The translations under genes were made by a program, and so were the position numbers. Under the pieces are notes generated by a model. That model saw only the letters and a program-made list of their open reading frames with translations. It had not been told where the DNA came from and made no database searches. A DNA stretch of 64,000 nt from Corynebacterium nuruki S6-4 (lineage in GTDB: Bacteria; Actinomycetota; Actinomycetes; Mycobacteriales; Mycobacteriaceae): the NCBI RefSeq assembly GCF_007970465.1, contig NZ_CP042429.1, forward strand, positions 868,001-932,000, read 5' to 3'. Positions 1-7,891 of the stretch are shown here, piece after piece; the stretch's first letter is position 1, and each line of letters starts with the position of its first letter.

Positions 1-499
1 CGTCGTTGCGCCGGCGGGGCTCCACGAGCAGCGCGTAGACGAGGTAGACGATGACACCGGCGTTGATCGCCACATCGGCGACATTGAAGATCGCGAAATC
101 GCCGATCGAGATGAAGTCCACGACGTGGCCGTGCAGACCGCCGGGTTCCCGGAAAATCCGGTCGACGAGGTTTCCGCCGGCGCCGCCGCCGATGAGGCCC
201 ACCGCGGCGACGGTCCAGCCCGACCGCACCCGGAAGGCGAGGACGGCGCACAGCACGAGTGCGACGATCTGGATGACGGCGAAGACGACGGTGGCGTTCT
301 CCCCCATCGAGAACGCCGCGCCGGAGTTGCGGATGAGGTACAGCCGGGCGAAGTCCCCGAGCACCGGGTAGGCGGTCCGGGGGTCGAGGTTCTCCACGAC
401 GAGCCACTTGGTCAGCTGGTCGAGTGCCACGACGGCGACGATCAGCAGCAGGGCCCGGGGCCGGACGGCGGGCCGTGATGTTCGGTGCGGAGAAGTCAC
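1..499 (-). CDS. lspA: Lipoprotein signal peptidase (signal peptidase II), 3' end cut by window edge
   Basis: Membrane aspartic protease that removes the signal peptide from diacylglyceryl-modified prolipoproteins. The visible ~165 residues hold four hydrophobic segments and both catalytic-Asp regions: NLVDR, and FNVADV near the visible end. Only the cytoplasmic C-terminal tail is cut off. The start is taken as GTG at 499, because an ATG 13 bases upstream is in another frame and a -10 box (TAGGAT) sits 8 bases before the GTG with no Shine-Dalgarno sequence. It is divergent from the lipoprotein gene at 564, so the two promoters share about 65 bases. Family assignment is firm; the start is inferred. 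Confidence 0.93.
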   Translation of the reverse strand, partial: MTSPHRTSRPAVRPRALLLIVAVVALDQLTKWLVVENLDPRTAYPVLGDFARLYLIRNSGAAFSMGENATVVFAVIQIVALVLCAVLAFRVRSGWTVAAVGLIGGGAGGNLVDRIFREPGGLHGHVVDFISIGDFAIFNVADVAINAGVIVYLVYALLVEPRRRND

Positions 500-507
500 A
501 ACGACCC

Positions 508-513
508 ATCCTA
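508..513 (-). promoter_or_regulatory. -10 box of lspA (TAGGAT)
   Basis: TAGGAT on the minus strand ends 8 bases before the GTG of lspA, a spacing that fits a leaderless transcript. Confidence 0.5.
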
Positions 514-550
514 GACGGTGGGCCGGACCGGACGGTGTCCGCCACCTTGG

Positions 551-556
551 TACCCT
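551..556 (+). promoter_or_regulatory. -10 box of lipoprotein gene (TACCCT)
   Basis: TACCCT lies 7 bases before the GTG at 564. No ribosome binding site is present, so transcription probably begins at or next to the start codon. Confidence 0.45.
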
Positions 557-563
557 GTGCTGC

Positions 564-1607
564 GTGTACCGACTCATCTCCCGCGCCGCAACGGCGGTCA
601 CGCTGGTCACCGCCCTGGCTCTGGGGCTGGGTGCCTGCTCCTCCGGCGACGACTCGTCCCCGACCTCCTCCGATGTCCCCGTCGACGGGGTGTCCGTCGA
701 CCTCGTCGATCCCGGTGAGGGGCCCACCGAACCGCTCGTGTGGTTCAGCGACAGCGCCGAACAGAAGTCCACCTTCCGCGCCACCCAGGGCTGGGAACAG
801 CACACCGAGGGCGGTCAGGACGCCGCCGCAGCCCCCTCCACCACCGACTCCCCCGGCAGCGCCGACAGTGCCGACGGTGACGGGGGCGACGACGGCTCCA
901 CCGCCGCAACCACCACCGATTCCGGTTCAGGGTCCGGCACGGATCCGGCCGACGCCGCCGACATCCCCTACGACGAGGTGACGATGGCGGTGCCGCTCAC
1001 CGCATCGGCGAGCACCGACGGGGAGAACCTGAAGTCGACGGTCACCGCCGGCGTCCCCACCGGGTCGAACACGGACCTCAACGACGACATCGCCACGGCG
1101 GAGGGCTTCGTCATGTCCCAGCAGTACGGACAGGACGGCCGGATCTCCTCGCGCAGCTACACCGCCCCCGAGAAGACGACCGGCACCGCCCGGGCGAACA
1201 TCGAACCGTCCTTCACGCAGATGACCGACATCCCCCTGGTGTTCCCCACCGACCCGGTGGGCACCGGCGCCACCTGGACGGTCACCGGCCAGGTCGACGA
1301 CAACGGGACCGCGATGCAGCAGAAGGTCACCTACACGCTGACCACCCGCGACGGATCGCACGTCGAGCTGAAGATCGGTATCGAACGCACCCCCACCGTC
1401 CGTCACCTGCAGGGCACGGACCTGGACATCCTGTCGTCGTCCAGCGATTCGGGCGGCGCGCTGAGCCTGGACCTGCGGCGCCCGCTGCCGGTCTCCGGTG
1501 CGGTCGACACCGCGACGACGGTGACCTACGGCCAGCCGGATTCACCGGTCCGGGTGGTCCAGACCTACCGGTCGAAGTCGGTGTGGGAACCGGTCTCCGA
1601 CAACTGA
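564..1607 (+). CDS. Secreted lipoprotein of unknown function
   Basis: A 347-residue predicted lipoprotein. Residues 1-24 form a signal peptide ending in the lipobox LGAC, with Cys25 as the lipidation site. About 80 low-complexity Ser/Asp/Gly/Thr residues follow (roughly 90-135), then a beta-rich region of about 200 residues with regularly spaced hydrophobic strands, broadly like DUF6263-type actinobacterial lipoproteins (a loose resemblance only). An open frame extends upstream to 408, but GTG 564 is preferred because it starts the signal peptide and follows a -10 box. It converges on the MTB12-like lipoprotein gene with a 5-base gap. No enzymatic motif was recognised. Confidence 0.8.
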   Translation: MYRLISRAATAVTLVTALALGLGACSSGDDSSPTSSDVPVDGVSVDLVDPGEGPTEPLVWFSDSAEQKSTFRATQGWEQHTEGGQDAAAAPSTTDSPGSADSADGDGGDDGSTAATTTDSGSGSGTDPADAADIPYDEVTMAVPLTASASTDGENLKSTVTAGVPTGSNTDLNDDIATAEGFVMSQQYGQDGRISSRSYTAPEKTTGTARANIEPSFTQMTDIPLVFPTDPVGTGATWTVTGQVDDNGTAMQQKVTYTLTTRDGSHVELKIGIERTPTVRHLQGTDLDILSSSSDSGGALSLDLRRPLPVSGAVDTATTVTYGQPDSPVRVVQTYRSKSVWEPVSDN

Positions 1608-1612
1608 CCGGG

Positions 1613-2275
1613 TCAGGCTGCCGGAGCCTCTTCCGGAGCCGGCGCCGGGGCGTCCTCCGGGGCAGGTGCGGGGGCACCCTCGGGGGCCGGCGCGTCAGCC
1701 GGGGCCGGCGCATCCTCCGGCGCGGGGGCCGGGGCCGGGGCACCCTCGGGGGCGGGCGCGCCCTCCGGTGCGGGGGCCTTGTCGACGTCGGCGCACAGCG
1801 GCGGCACCTTGTCGGGCGCCACATTCTGGATCAGGGTGCAGGCCCAGGCGGTCGACAGCTTCCACTGGTCGCCCTCCTTGACGAACTCCACACCGTTGAC
1901 CGGCTGCGGCTCACGGTCCGGGACGATGAGGTTCATGGAGACCGAGACCGTGTCCGGCAGGACGCCGGGCAGCACCGGGTCGACGATCTGGAAGTCGGCG
2001 CCGGACTCCTTCTTGGACTCGGTCATGATGTCGAAGAGCTCGAGTGCCTGGTCACCGCCCTGGACCGTGTCAGCCTTCTGGTCGGAGGGGATGTTCGGGT
2101 CGACCGCGCGGTTGAGGATCTCCGACAGCTCCGCCGAGGTGGGCAGCGGGGCGGCCTGGGTGGTGGCCTCGGTCGTGGGGTTGTCGTCGCCCTTGTCGTC
2201 GTCCGATGAGCACGCCGCCAGGGACAGGCCCGCCCCCAGGGCGGTGACGGCGGCGAGGATCTTCAGGGATTTCAC
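1613..2275 (-). CDS. MTB12-like lipoprotein with C-terminal Pro-Ala repeat tail
   Basis: A 220-residue lipoprotein with lipobox LAAC (Cys22). The central ~120 residues resemble the low-molecular-weight antigen MTB12 domain of mycolata: a helical DPN...K...GG segment, beta strands, then a WKLS motif before the last helix. Function in this family is unknown. The last ~50 residues are an imperfect repeat of APAPEGAP/APAPEDAP units, a likely cell-wall-spanning or disordered tail. The GTG start at 2275 follows GAAGGAG at 10 bases; the frame is open further upstream but without a signal peptide. Confidence 0.82.
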   Translation of the reverse strand: MKSLKILAAVTALGAGLSLAACSSDDDKGDDNPTTEATTQAAPLPTSAELSEILNRAVDPNIPSDQKADTVQGGDQALELFDIMTESKKESGADFQIVDPVLPGVLPDTVSVSMNLIVPDREPQPVNGVEFVKEGDQWKLSTAWACTLIQNVAPDKVPPLCADVDKAPAPEGAPAPEGAPAPAPAPEDAPAPADAPAPEGAPAPAPEDAPAPAPEEAPAA

Positions 2276-2389
2276 GGTGCGGCTGCTCCTTCGTTCCTTG
2301 TGTGACAGGGTGCGGCATCGTGGCCGGGTCGGACAGACCCGGTGACACGTGTGACGCATGTGTCGGCGAGTGTACCGCCCGTCCGCGGG

Positions 2390-2395
2390 TATCCT
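2390..2395 (+). promoter_or_regulatory. -10 box of asparaginase gene (TATCCT)
   Basis: TATCCT lies 8 bases before the GTG at 2404 and no Shine-Dalgarno sequence is present, so the mRNA is probably leaderless. Confidence 0.5.
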
Positions 2396-2403
2396 GGTAA
2401 CCC

Positions 2404-3318
2404 GTGACCACGCGCCCCCGCCCCACCCGTCCTGCCACCGTCCTGGCCACCGGCGGGACGATCGCCTGCACCACCGGTGCCGACGGCGCCCGCACCCCGA
2501 CCCGGACCGTCGCCGACCTGCTGCAGAGCGCCGCACTGCCGGCCGCTGCGGTCCGGGACGCCCGGGACGTCCTCCACCTCGACTCCTCCACGATGACCCT
2601 CGACGACCTCGACAGTCTCCTCGCCGGCATCGCCGCGGCGGCGGCACGGGGACCGGTCATCCTCACCCACGGCACCGATTCGATGGAGGAGACCGCCATG
2701 GCCGTCGACCGTCTCATCGGCGGCCCGGTGGTGCTCACCGGGGCGCAGCGTCCCGCCGACGACGCCGCACCCGACGGACCCGGCAACCTGCGGGACGCCC
2801 TCACCGCCGCCGGCGAGGTGCACGCACCGGTGATCGTCATGGGCGGGGCGCGGGTCCCGGCCTACGGCGCTCGGAAAGTGGACACCGTGGCGGACCGGGC
2901 CTTCGCCAACCCCCTGCCGGACGGCGCCCCCGCCCCGCTGACCACGACGCCGGCCCCGCTGGCCGGGCTGCGGGTCGACATCGTCGCCGCCTACCAGGGC
3001 GGGGATGCGACCCTCGTCGACGCGGCGGTCGACGCGGGGGCCGAAGGCATCGTCGTCGCCGCCTTCGGCTCCGGCAACGTCGGCGTCCTGTCCCCCGGTG
3101 TCGAACGGGCACTGGACCGGGGCATCCCCGTCGTCATCTGCACCAGGGTCCCCGGCGGCCCGGTGGACCTGGTCTACGGCGGTCCCGGAGGCGGTGCCCG
3201 GCTGGCGCGCCGTGGCGTCCGCTCCGGTGGTCTGCTGAGCCCGGCGCAGGCCCGGATGAAGCTGCTCTGCGAGCTGGCCGTCACCAGGCGAGACTGTCCA
3301 GCGGGTCCGCGGGACTGA
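2404..3318 (+). CDS. ansA: L-asparaginase
   Basis: Hydrolyses L-asparagine to aspartate and ammonia. The protein has 304 residues, near the lower end for the family. Both catalytic signatures are visible: ATGGTIA with Thr19, and HGTDSMEET with Thr91/Asp92. No signal peptide is seen, so it is probably cytoplasmic. Its 3' end overlaps the 3' end of dinB by 38 bases, tail to tail. An AnsP-like asparagine permease lies about 3 kb away and asnB is at the window end, so asparagine turnover is well represented here. Confidence 0.93.
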   Translation: MTTRPRPTRPATVLATGGTIACTTGADGARTPTRTVADLLQSAALPAAAVRDARDVLHLDSSTMTLDDLDSLLAGIAAAAARGPVILTHGTDSMEETAMAVDRLIGGPVVLTGAQRPADDAAPDGPGNLRDALTAAGEVHAPVIVMGGARVPAYGARKVDTVADRAFANPLPDGAPAPLTTTPAPLAGLRVDIVAAYQGGDATLVDAAVDAGAEGIVVAAFGSGNVGVLSPGVERALDRGIPVVICTRVPGGPVDLVYGGPGGGARLARRGVRSGGLLSPAQARMKLLCELAVTRRDCPAGPRD

Positions 3319-4621
3319 GGTCCGGATCGTCGACGGCGAAGGTCCGGGTACGGCCCGGGCCGGTGGCGCGCGTCTCGAAGCGGATACTGACCACGCCCGA
3401 CCCGGTGCCCTGCACCCAGCCGTGGCCGTACTCCCGGTGACGGACGTCCTGGGTGGGGGTCCAGTGACCGGACGTGTCGGCCGGTGCGGGGTCGGGCGCG
3501 GCATCCGGGGCGGGAACGTGGTCCGGTTCCGGCGGGTCGCCGGGCACCGCGAGTTCGGGAAACAGGACGACCTGACGCTCGTCGGTGAGCCCGGACAGAC
3601 TCACCCCGACCAGCCGGACCGCCCCGGACTCCTCCGGATGCGGCACCACGGACCGGGCGGCCGCCGTGATCTCGTCGAGATCGTCGGTGGGGGCCGCCAG
3701 GGTGATCGACCGGGTGTGCGCCTGAAAATCGGAGGTCCGGGTCTTCACCGTCACCGTGCGCGCGGCCCGGCCGTCGGACTTCAGACGGCGGTGCGCGGCA
3801 GCCGCCGTCGCCGCGAGGACGGGCAGGACCCCCGCGGTCGTCGCGGCATCCACCTCGAGGGTGCGTTCGGCGGAGACCTGTTTGGCCCGCGCCCGCGGGG
3901 CGACGGGCCGGGGATCGTCACCGCGGGCGTAGGCCTGGGTCTGCAGGCCGACACTGCCGAGCAACGACCGGACATCCGCGTCATCCATGGCGGTGAACTG
4001 GCCGATGGTGACCACCCCGACCTCGGCGAGCCGGGCCCGGGCGACCGGACCGATCCCCCACAGATCACCGACCGGGCGGGGTCCGAAGACATCCCCGCGC
4101 TCCGCGCGGGAGACGACGGTCACGCCGTGGGGTTTCGCCAGGTCGGAGGCCATCTTGGCGTCCGATTTCCCGCCGGCGACGCCGACCGAGCAGGGCAGAC
4201 CGACCTCGCGGTCCACGGTGGCCTGCAGCTCCCGCGCCCAGGCTTCGGCCGTGTCGCGGTCGGCGCCCTGCAGGACCGCAGGCTCGGCGAAGCCCTCGTC
4301 CACGCTGAGCTTCTCGATGGTGCCGGCCTCGCGGGTGAGGATGTCGAAGACACGGGCGGACACGGTGGAGTAGACGATGAAGCGCGGCCGGACGACGACC
4401 GCCCGGCCGCGGCACAACCGCACCGCCTGACTCATGGGCATCGCCGAGCGTGCCCCGTAGACGCGGGATTCGTAGGAGGCACCGGCCACCACTCCCCGCC
4501 CCGACATTCCTCCGACCAGCACGGGACGGCCCTGCAGGGTCGGCCGGGTGAGCTGTTCGACCGAGGCGAAGAAGGCGTCCATGTCGACATGGACCACCCA
4601 TCGCTGCCCGGCACCTGTCAT
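3281..4621 (-). CDS. dinB: DNA polymerase IV (Y-family translesion polymerase)
   Basis: Error-prone lesion-bypass polymerase of 446 residues. The palm holds the metal-binding motif VDMDAFFASVE near the N-terminus and SVDEGF about 105 residues in; the usual family form of the latter is S(I/V/L)DEA(F/Y), and the Gly variant keeps both acidic residues. Helix-hairpin-helix and little-finger regions follow. The last ~80 residues (Pro/Ala/Asp-rich, then a WTPTQDVRH block) form a C-terminal extension. The ATG start at 4621 has TACGAT 8 bases upstream and no Shine-Dalgarno sequence. The open frame upstream of it is antisense to the DUF222 gene and is not coding. Confidence 0.93.
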   Translation of the reverse strand: MTGAGQRWVVHVDMDAFFASVEQLTRPTLQGRPVLVGGMSGRGVVAGASYESRVYGARSAMPMSQAVRLCRGRAVVVRPRFIVYSTVSARVFDILTREAGTIEKLSVDEGFAEPAVLQGADRDTAEAWARELQATVDREVGLPCSVGVAGGKSDAKMASDLAKPHGVTVVSRAERGDVFGPRPVGDLWGIGPVARARLAEVGVVTIGQFTAMDDADVRSLLGSVGLQTQAYARGDDPRPVAPRARAKQVSAERTLEVDAATTAGVLPVLAATAAAAHRRLKSDGRAARTVTVKTRTSDFQAHTRSITLAAPTDDLDEITAAARSVVPHPEESGAVRLVGVSLSGLTDERQVVLFPELAVPGDPPEPDHVPAPDAAPDPAPADTSGHWTPTQDVRHREYGHGWVQGTGSGVVSIRFETRATGPGRTRTFAVDDPDLSPADPLDSLAW

Positions 4622-4629
4622 GGTGGTCC

Positions 4630-4635
4630 ATCGTA
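4630..4635 (-). promoter_or_regulatory. -10 box of dinB (TACGAT)
   Basis: TACGAT on the minus strand sits 8 bases before the dinB ATG; probable leaderless transcript. Confidence 0.45.
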
Positions 4636-4670
4636 TTACGCGCGGGCGGGAGGGGTGGAACGGGACAGGG

Positions 4671-4682
4671 AAAACCGGTTTT
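4671..4682. promoter_or_regulatory. 12-base perfect palindrome AAAACCGGTTTT
   Basis: It lies in the divergent dinB / DUF222-HNH intergenic region, just upstream of the -10 box of the + strand gene and about 50 bases upstream of dinB. It could be an operator; no known regulator was matched. Confidence 0.3.
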
Positions 4683-4699
4683 AATTCGTTTCTGTGTTC

Positions 4700-4705
4700 T
4701 ATTAT
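4700..4705 (+). promoter_or_regulatory. -10 box of DUF222/HNH gene (TATTAT)
   Basis: TATTAT in an AT-rich stretch; transcription would start near 4712, giving a leader of about 70 bases before the ATG at 4784. Confidence 0.45.
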
Positions 4706-4783
4706 GTGAGGACGGGGACCGTCGCTGTCCGGTGGACGTGACAGAGTGATACCCGTCACACCGACAGCGGGGAGGAGACGGCC

Positions 4784-6073
4784 ATGGACACCACCGCCAT
4801 CGCGGACGCGGCGGCCGATGCGGCGACCGGCGATCTGGACGCGCTGCGCCGTCACCTCAACCAGGGGGACATGGCGATCATCGCCCACCTCACCACGCTC
4901 GACACCCGCACCCGTACTGCCGCGGCACTGGCCCTGCGGGGCCGGGGGCCGGCCGATGCACGCCGGTTCGCCCACGCCGCCGACCTGACGCTCCGCATCC
5001 CCGGGATCTACCTCGCCGTCGCGACAACCGGGCAGATCGCCGTCGACCACCTCGCACTGATCTGGTCCCGCATCAACCGGCAGCTCGTCCACGTCGTCGC
5101 CGACCGGGCCGACGAACTCCGGGGACTGCTCGACTCCGCCGTGGCGGAGCAGGTGACCCCGTGGCTCGAGGCCGCCTGCGCGCGGGGGCCGGTCGACCTC
5201 ACCGCACTGCAGGCCGCCGTGGACGCCGCCCTCATCGACGCCGCCCCCGCGCTGATCGCCGCCACGACCGACGCGGAACGCGACACGGCGGCACTGCACC
5301 GGCGCGGCACCGACTTCATCCTGACGACCGGGTCCGAGGTGACCAGCGGGACCGTCGACGCAGCCCTGGACAAGAAGGTGGACACCCGGCTCGCCGGTCT
5401 GCGCCGGGACCGCCGGGACGCGGTGGAGCGCGGCGAGGCCGACGGTCCCGGCGATTTCCCCGCCCTGCCGACCCGGGCGCAGCTCAAGGCCCAGGTCCTG
5501 CTGGAACTGCTCGGCGACGATCCGGAGACCATCCATGTGCGGGTCAGCCTGTACCGGGCCACCACCGACGGCATCCACGGCACCGGGGCCGGCTGGATCG
5601 CCGAGACCGGCTGGATCGACCCGGGAACCGCCGACAGACTCGAGTCGGCCGCAGAGACAGTACATAACGTCCCCACCGACCCGGAGGACCTCAAGCCGTC
5701 GAAGAGTTACCGGTTCCCGCTCATCCACCAGCTCCACATCGAGGCCAGGGACGGCACCTGCCGGTTCCCGGGATGCACCGAACCCGCGTCCCGCTGCGAG
5801 AAGGACCACATCGTCAACTCGCCGCACACCGACCCCGACAGTGACGGCCCGACACATGTGAGCAACGGGATGAGCCTGTGCCGTGCGCACCACCGGGAGA
5901 AGAGCGCCGGGCGCTGGCGGGCAGCCACCACGGACGGCGGGTACACGGTCCGCTGGACCTCCCCGGGAGGCCAGGAGTACACCACCCACGCCTCCGGGCC
6001 GATCGGACAACACCACCGGGAACGGATGACGGGGCAGGACGAGGAGGCCGGCAACGGCCCGGCCCCGCCGTGA
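4784..6073 (+). CDS. DUF222 / HNH endonuclease-domain protein (13E12 family)
   Basis: A 429-residue protein with an N-terminal mostly helical DUF222-like region and a C-terminal HNH domain at about residues 320-375. The HNH zinc-binding pattern is CRFPGC, then KDHI, then CRAHHR. Families of this kind (the mycobacterial 13E12 repeats) often occur in several copies per actinobacterial genome and may be nucleases; their biological role is unclear. The ATG follows GGGGAGGAG at 6 bases. A TATTAT -10 and a 12-base palindrome lie upstream. No mobile-element ends were found around it. Confidence 0.85.
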   Translation: MDTTAIADAAADAATGDLDALRRHLNQGDMAIIAHLTTLDTRTRTAAALALRGRGPADARRFAHAADLTLRIPGIYLAVATTGQIAVDHLALIWSRINRQLVHVVADRADELRGLLDSAVAEQVTPWLEAACARGPVDLTALQAAVDAALIDAAPALIAATTDAERDTAALHRRGTDFILTTGSEVTSGTVDAALDKKVDTRLAGLRRDRRDAVERGEADGPGDFPALPTRAQLKAQVLLELLGDDPETIHVRVSLYRATTDGIHGTGAGWIAETGWIDPGTADRLESAAETVHNVPTDPEDLKPSKSYRFPLIHQLHIEARDGTCRFPGCTEPASRCEKDHIVNSPHTDPDSDGPTHVSNGMSLCRAHHREKSAGRWRAATTDGGYTVRWTSPGGQEYTTHASGPIGQHHRERMTGQDEEAGNGPAPP

Positions 6074-6105
6074 CCCGCTCCCCCGATCACCGCGTCCGGC
6101 GTACC

Positions 6106-6143
6106 GGCACGCGGTCATCCGGCATGCGGTCATCCGGCATGCG
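6106..6143 (+). repeat. 15-base tandem repeat, about 2.5 copies
   Basis: GGCACGCGGTCATCC is followed directly by GGCATGCGGTCATCC and a partial third unit, GGCATGCG. It lies between the DUF222 gene and the ansP terminator. Confidence 0.6.
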
Positions 6144-6153
6144 ACAGAAAAGA

Positions 6154-6196
6154 CCGCACCCCGGTGCGCCGCTGACAGCGGAGCACCGGGGTGCGG
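6154..6196 (-). terminator. Rho-independent terminator of the permease gene
   Basis: A perfect 14-base inverted repeat (CCGCACCCCGGTGC at 6154-6167, complement at 6183-6196) with a 15-base loop. On the minus strand the stem is followed by TCTTTTCTG, a short T-rich tract. Confidence 0.85.
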
Positions 6197-6227
6197 GGAG
6201 ACCGGTCAGTCCGGGGCGGACAGTCGA

Positions 6228-7718
6228 CTACTCGGTCGGAAGGTTCGTGCCCGGATCCTCATTGCGCGGCACGTAGGTGTGCTCGACGTTGAGCTCGAAC
6301 TCCCGGCGACGGCGGATCACGCTCGGCTTCACCCACCGCCAGCTGAACCAGACGACGAGGATGATCGGGATGGAGATGATGATCGTCCACAGCCCGATCG
6401 AGTCACCGGACGCGACGAGGACCACCACGAGCAGCAGGAACGCGAGGGTCAGCCAGTTAGAGTACGGGGCCAGCGGCATCCGGAACGAGGGGCGTTCGAA
6501 CTCGCCGCGCTCGGCCTTCTTCTGCATCCTCATCTGCGCGACGATCATCGCACCCCAGGTGAGCACCAGCGTCACGGAGGTCATGTTCATCGCGATGTCG
6601 AAGGCCCGGCCGGGGGCGACGTAGTTGATGATCACGCCGATGACGACGACGAGGCTGGTCAGCACGATGCCGCCGAACGGGACGCCGCGTGAGTTCATCC
6701 GGCCCAGGGCCTGCGGTGCGGATCCGGCGTGCGCCATCGTGCGGATGACGCGGCCGGTCGAGTACAGGCCGGCGTTCAGCGACGACAGGGCGGCGGTGAT
6801 CACGATGAGGTTCATGACATCGCCCATGTGGGAGATACCGACCTTCGAGAACACCGTGACGAACGGGCTCTCGCCCTCATCGTATTCCGTGTAGGGCAGC
6901 AGCAGCGCCATGACGAGGACGGATCCGCAGTAGAGGACCAGGATGCGCCAGATGACGTTGTTGACGGCCCGGGGCATCTCCTTCTCGGCGTGCTGGGTCT
7001 CGCCGGCGGCCGTGGCGATGACCTCGATACCGAGGTAGGCGAAGAAGACACCCGAGGTGACGACCGCCAGCGGCACGACACCCTCCGGGAAGATGCCGCC
7101 GTTGTCGGTGATGTTCGACAGGCCGGGGATCTCGCCGCCGATCTCGTGTCCGGTGAAGATGAACCACAGGCCGGTGACGAGGAAGACGACGATCGCCGCG
7201 ACCTTGACGAAGCTGAACCAGAACTCCACTTCGCCGAACACGCCGACGCCGATCATGTTGAACAGCACCACGACGACCAGCGATATCAGCGCCAGCACCC
7301 ACTGCGGGACCGAATCGAAGATCCCCCAGAACTTGAGGTACAGGGCGACGGCGGTGGTGTCCGCGATGCCGGTGATGGCCCACTGCAGGAAGTAGTTCCA
7401 GCCCAGCAGGTAGGCGGCCCGCTCGCCGAGGAACTCGCGGGCGTAGGAGACCACACCGCCCGAGCTCGGCCGGTGCATGACCATTTCACCGATGGCGCGC
7501 AGGACGAGGAATCCGAAGAATCCGCAGACCGCGTAGGAGATGAACAGCGACGGACCGGCGTCATGCAGTCGGCCGCCGGCGCCGAGGAAGAGTCCGGTAC
7601 CGATGGCGGAGCCGATGGCCATCATCTGGATGTGCCGGTGTTTCAGGCCTTTCCGGTACCCTTCCTGGTCACCGGTGAGGAACGACGGTGAGCCGCCGGT
7701 TGTCTCTGGTTGTGTCAC
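6228..7718 (-). CDS. ansP: Amino-acid permease, probably L-asparagine permease (AnsP-like)
   Basis: APC-superfamily cytoplasmic-membrane transporter of 496 residues with about 12 membrane segments. Long stretches resemble enterobacterial AnsP: GSAIGTGLFLGAGGRL near the N-terminus, then HRPSSG, ITGIADTTA, GEVEFWFS and SSLNAGLYSTGR. The AnsP call rests on these remembered similarities; a GabP/CycA/AroP-like relative is possible. The GTG start at 7718 follows AGAGGA at 8 bases. Nearby asparaginase (2404) supports asparagine catabolism. An inverted repeat GGTGAA-N5-TTCACC lies 31 bases upstream of the start. Confidence 0.85.
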   Translation of the reverse strand: MTQPETTGGSPSFLTGDQEGYRKGLKHRHIQMMAIGSAIGTGLFLGAGGRLHDAGPSLFISYAVCGFFGFLVLRAIGEMVMHRPSSGGVVSYAREFLGERAAYLLGWNYFLQWAITGIADTTAVALYLKFWGIFDSVPQWVLALISLVVVVLFNMIGVGVFGEVEFWFSFVKVAAIVVFLVTGLWFIFTGHEIGGEIPGLSNITDNGGIFPEGVVPLAVVTSGVFFAYLGIEVIATAAGETQHAEKEMPRAVNNVIWRILVLYCGSVLVMALLLPYTEYDEGESPFVTVFSKVGISHMGDVMNLIVITAALSSLNAGLYSTGRVIRTMAHAGSAPQALGRMNSRGVPFGGIVLTSLVVVIGVIINYVAPGRAFDIAMNMTSVTLVLTWGAMIVAQMRMQKKAERGEFERPSFRMPLAPYSNWLTLAFLLLVVVLVASGDSIGLWTIIISIPIILVVWFSWRWVKPSVIRRRREFELNVEHTYVPRNEDPGTNLPTE

Positions 7719-7748
7719 GGTGGTTGTCCTCTTGTCTTGTCAACAGCC

Positions 7749-7765
7749 GGTGAAAGTCATTCACC
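7749..7765. promoter_or_regulatory. Inverted repeat GGTGAA-N5-TTCACC, possible ansP operator
   Basis: A perfect 6+6 palindrome about 30 bases upstream of the permease start codon, a position suited to a repressor. The regulator is unknown. Confidence 0.3.
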
Positions 7766-7783
7766 CGACTCCCCTGCCAGACA

Positions 7784-7828
7784 CCGCCGGGGCCGGGGCC
7801 GACAGATGTCAGGCCCCGGCCCCGGCGG
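7784..7828 (-). terminator. GC-rich hairpin, likely terminator of ileS
   Basis: A 17-base perfect stem (7784-7800 with 7812-7828) starts 64 bases past the ileS stop. No T-tract follows, so it is either a U-less actinobacterial terminator or an mRNA 3'-end stabiliser. Confidence 0.6.
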
Positions 7829-7891
7829 CAGCCCGTCGGAGGGAATGTGGTTGTGGTTGCTTTCCAGGTACAGACGTTACCGTCGTCACCG

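Noticed and set aside
4290..4310. SVDEGF in place of SIDEA(F/Y) in DinB as a sign of inactivation
   Set aside because: Both catalytic acidic residues are kept and the remaining domains are complete, so the polymerase is probably active.
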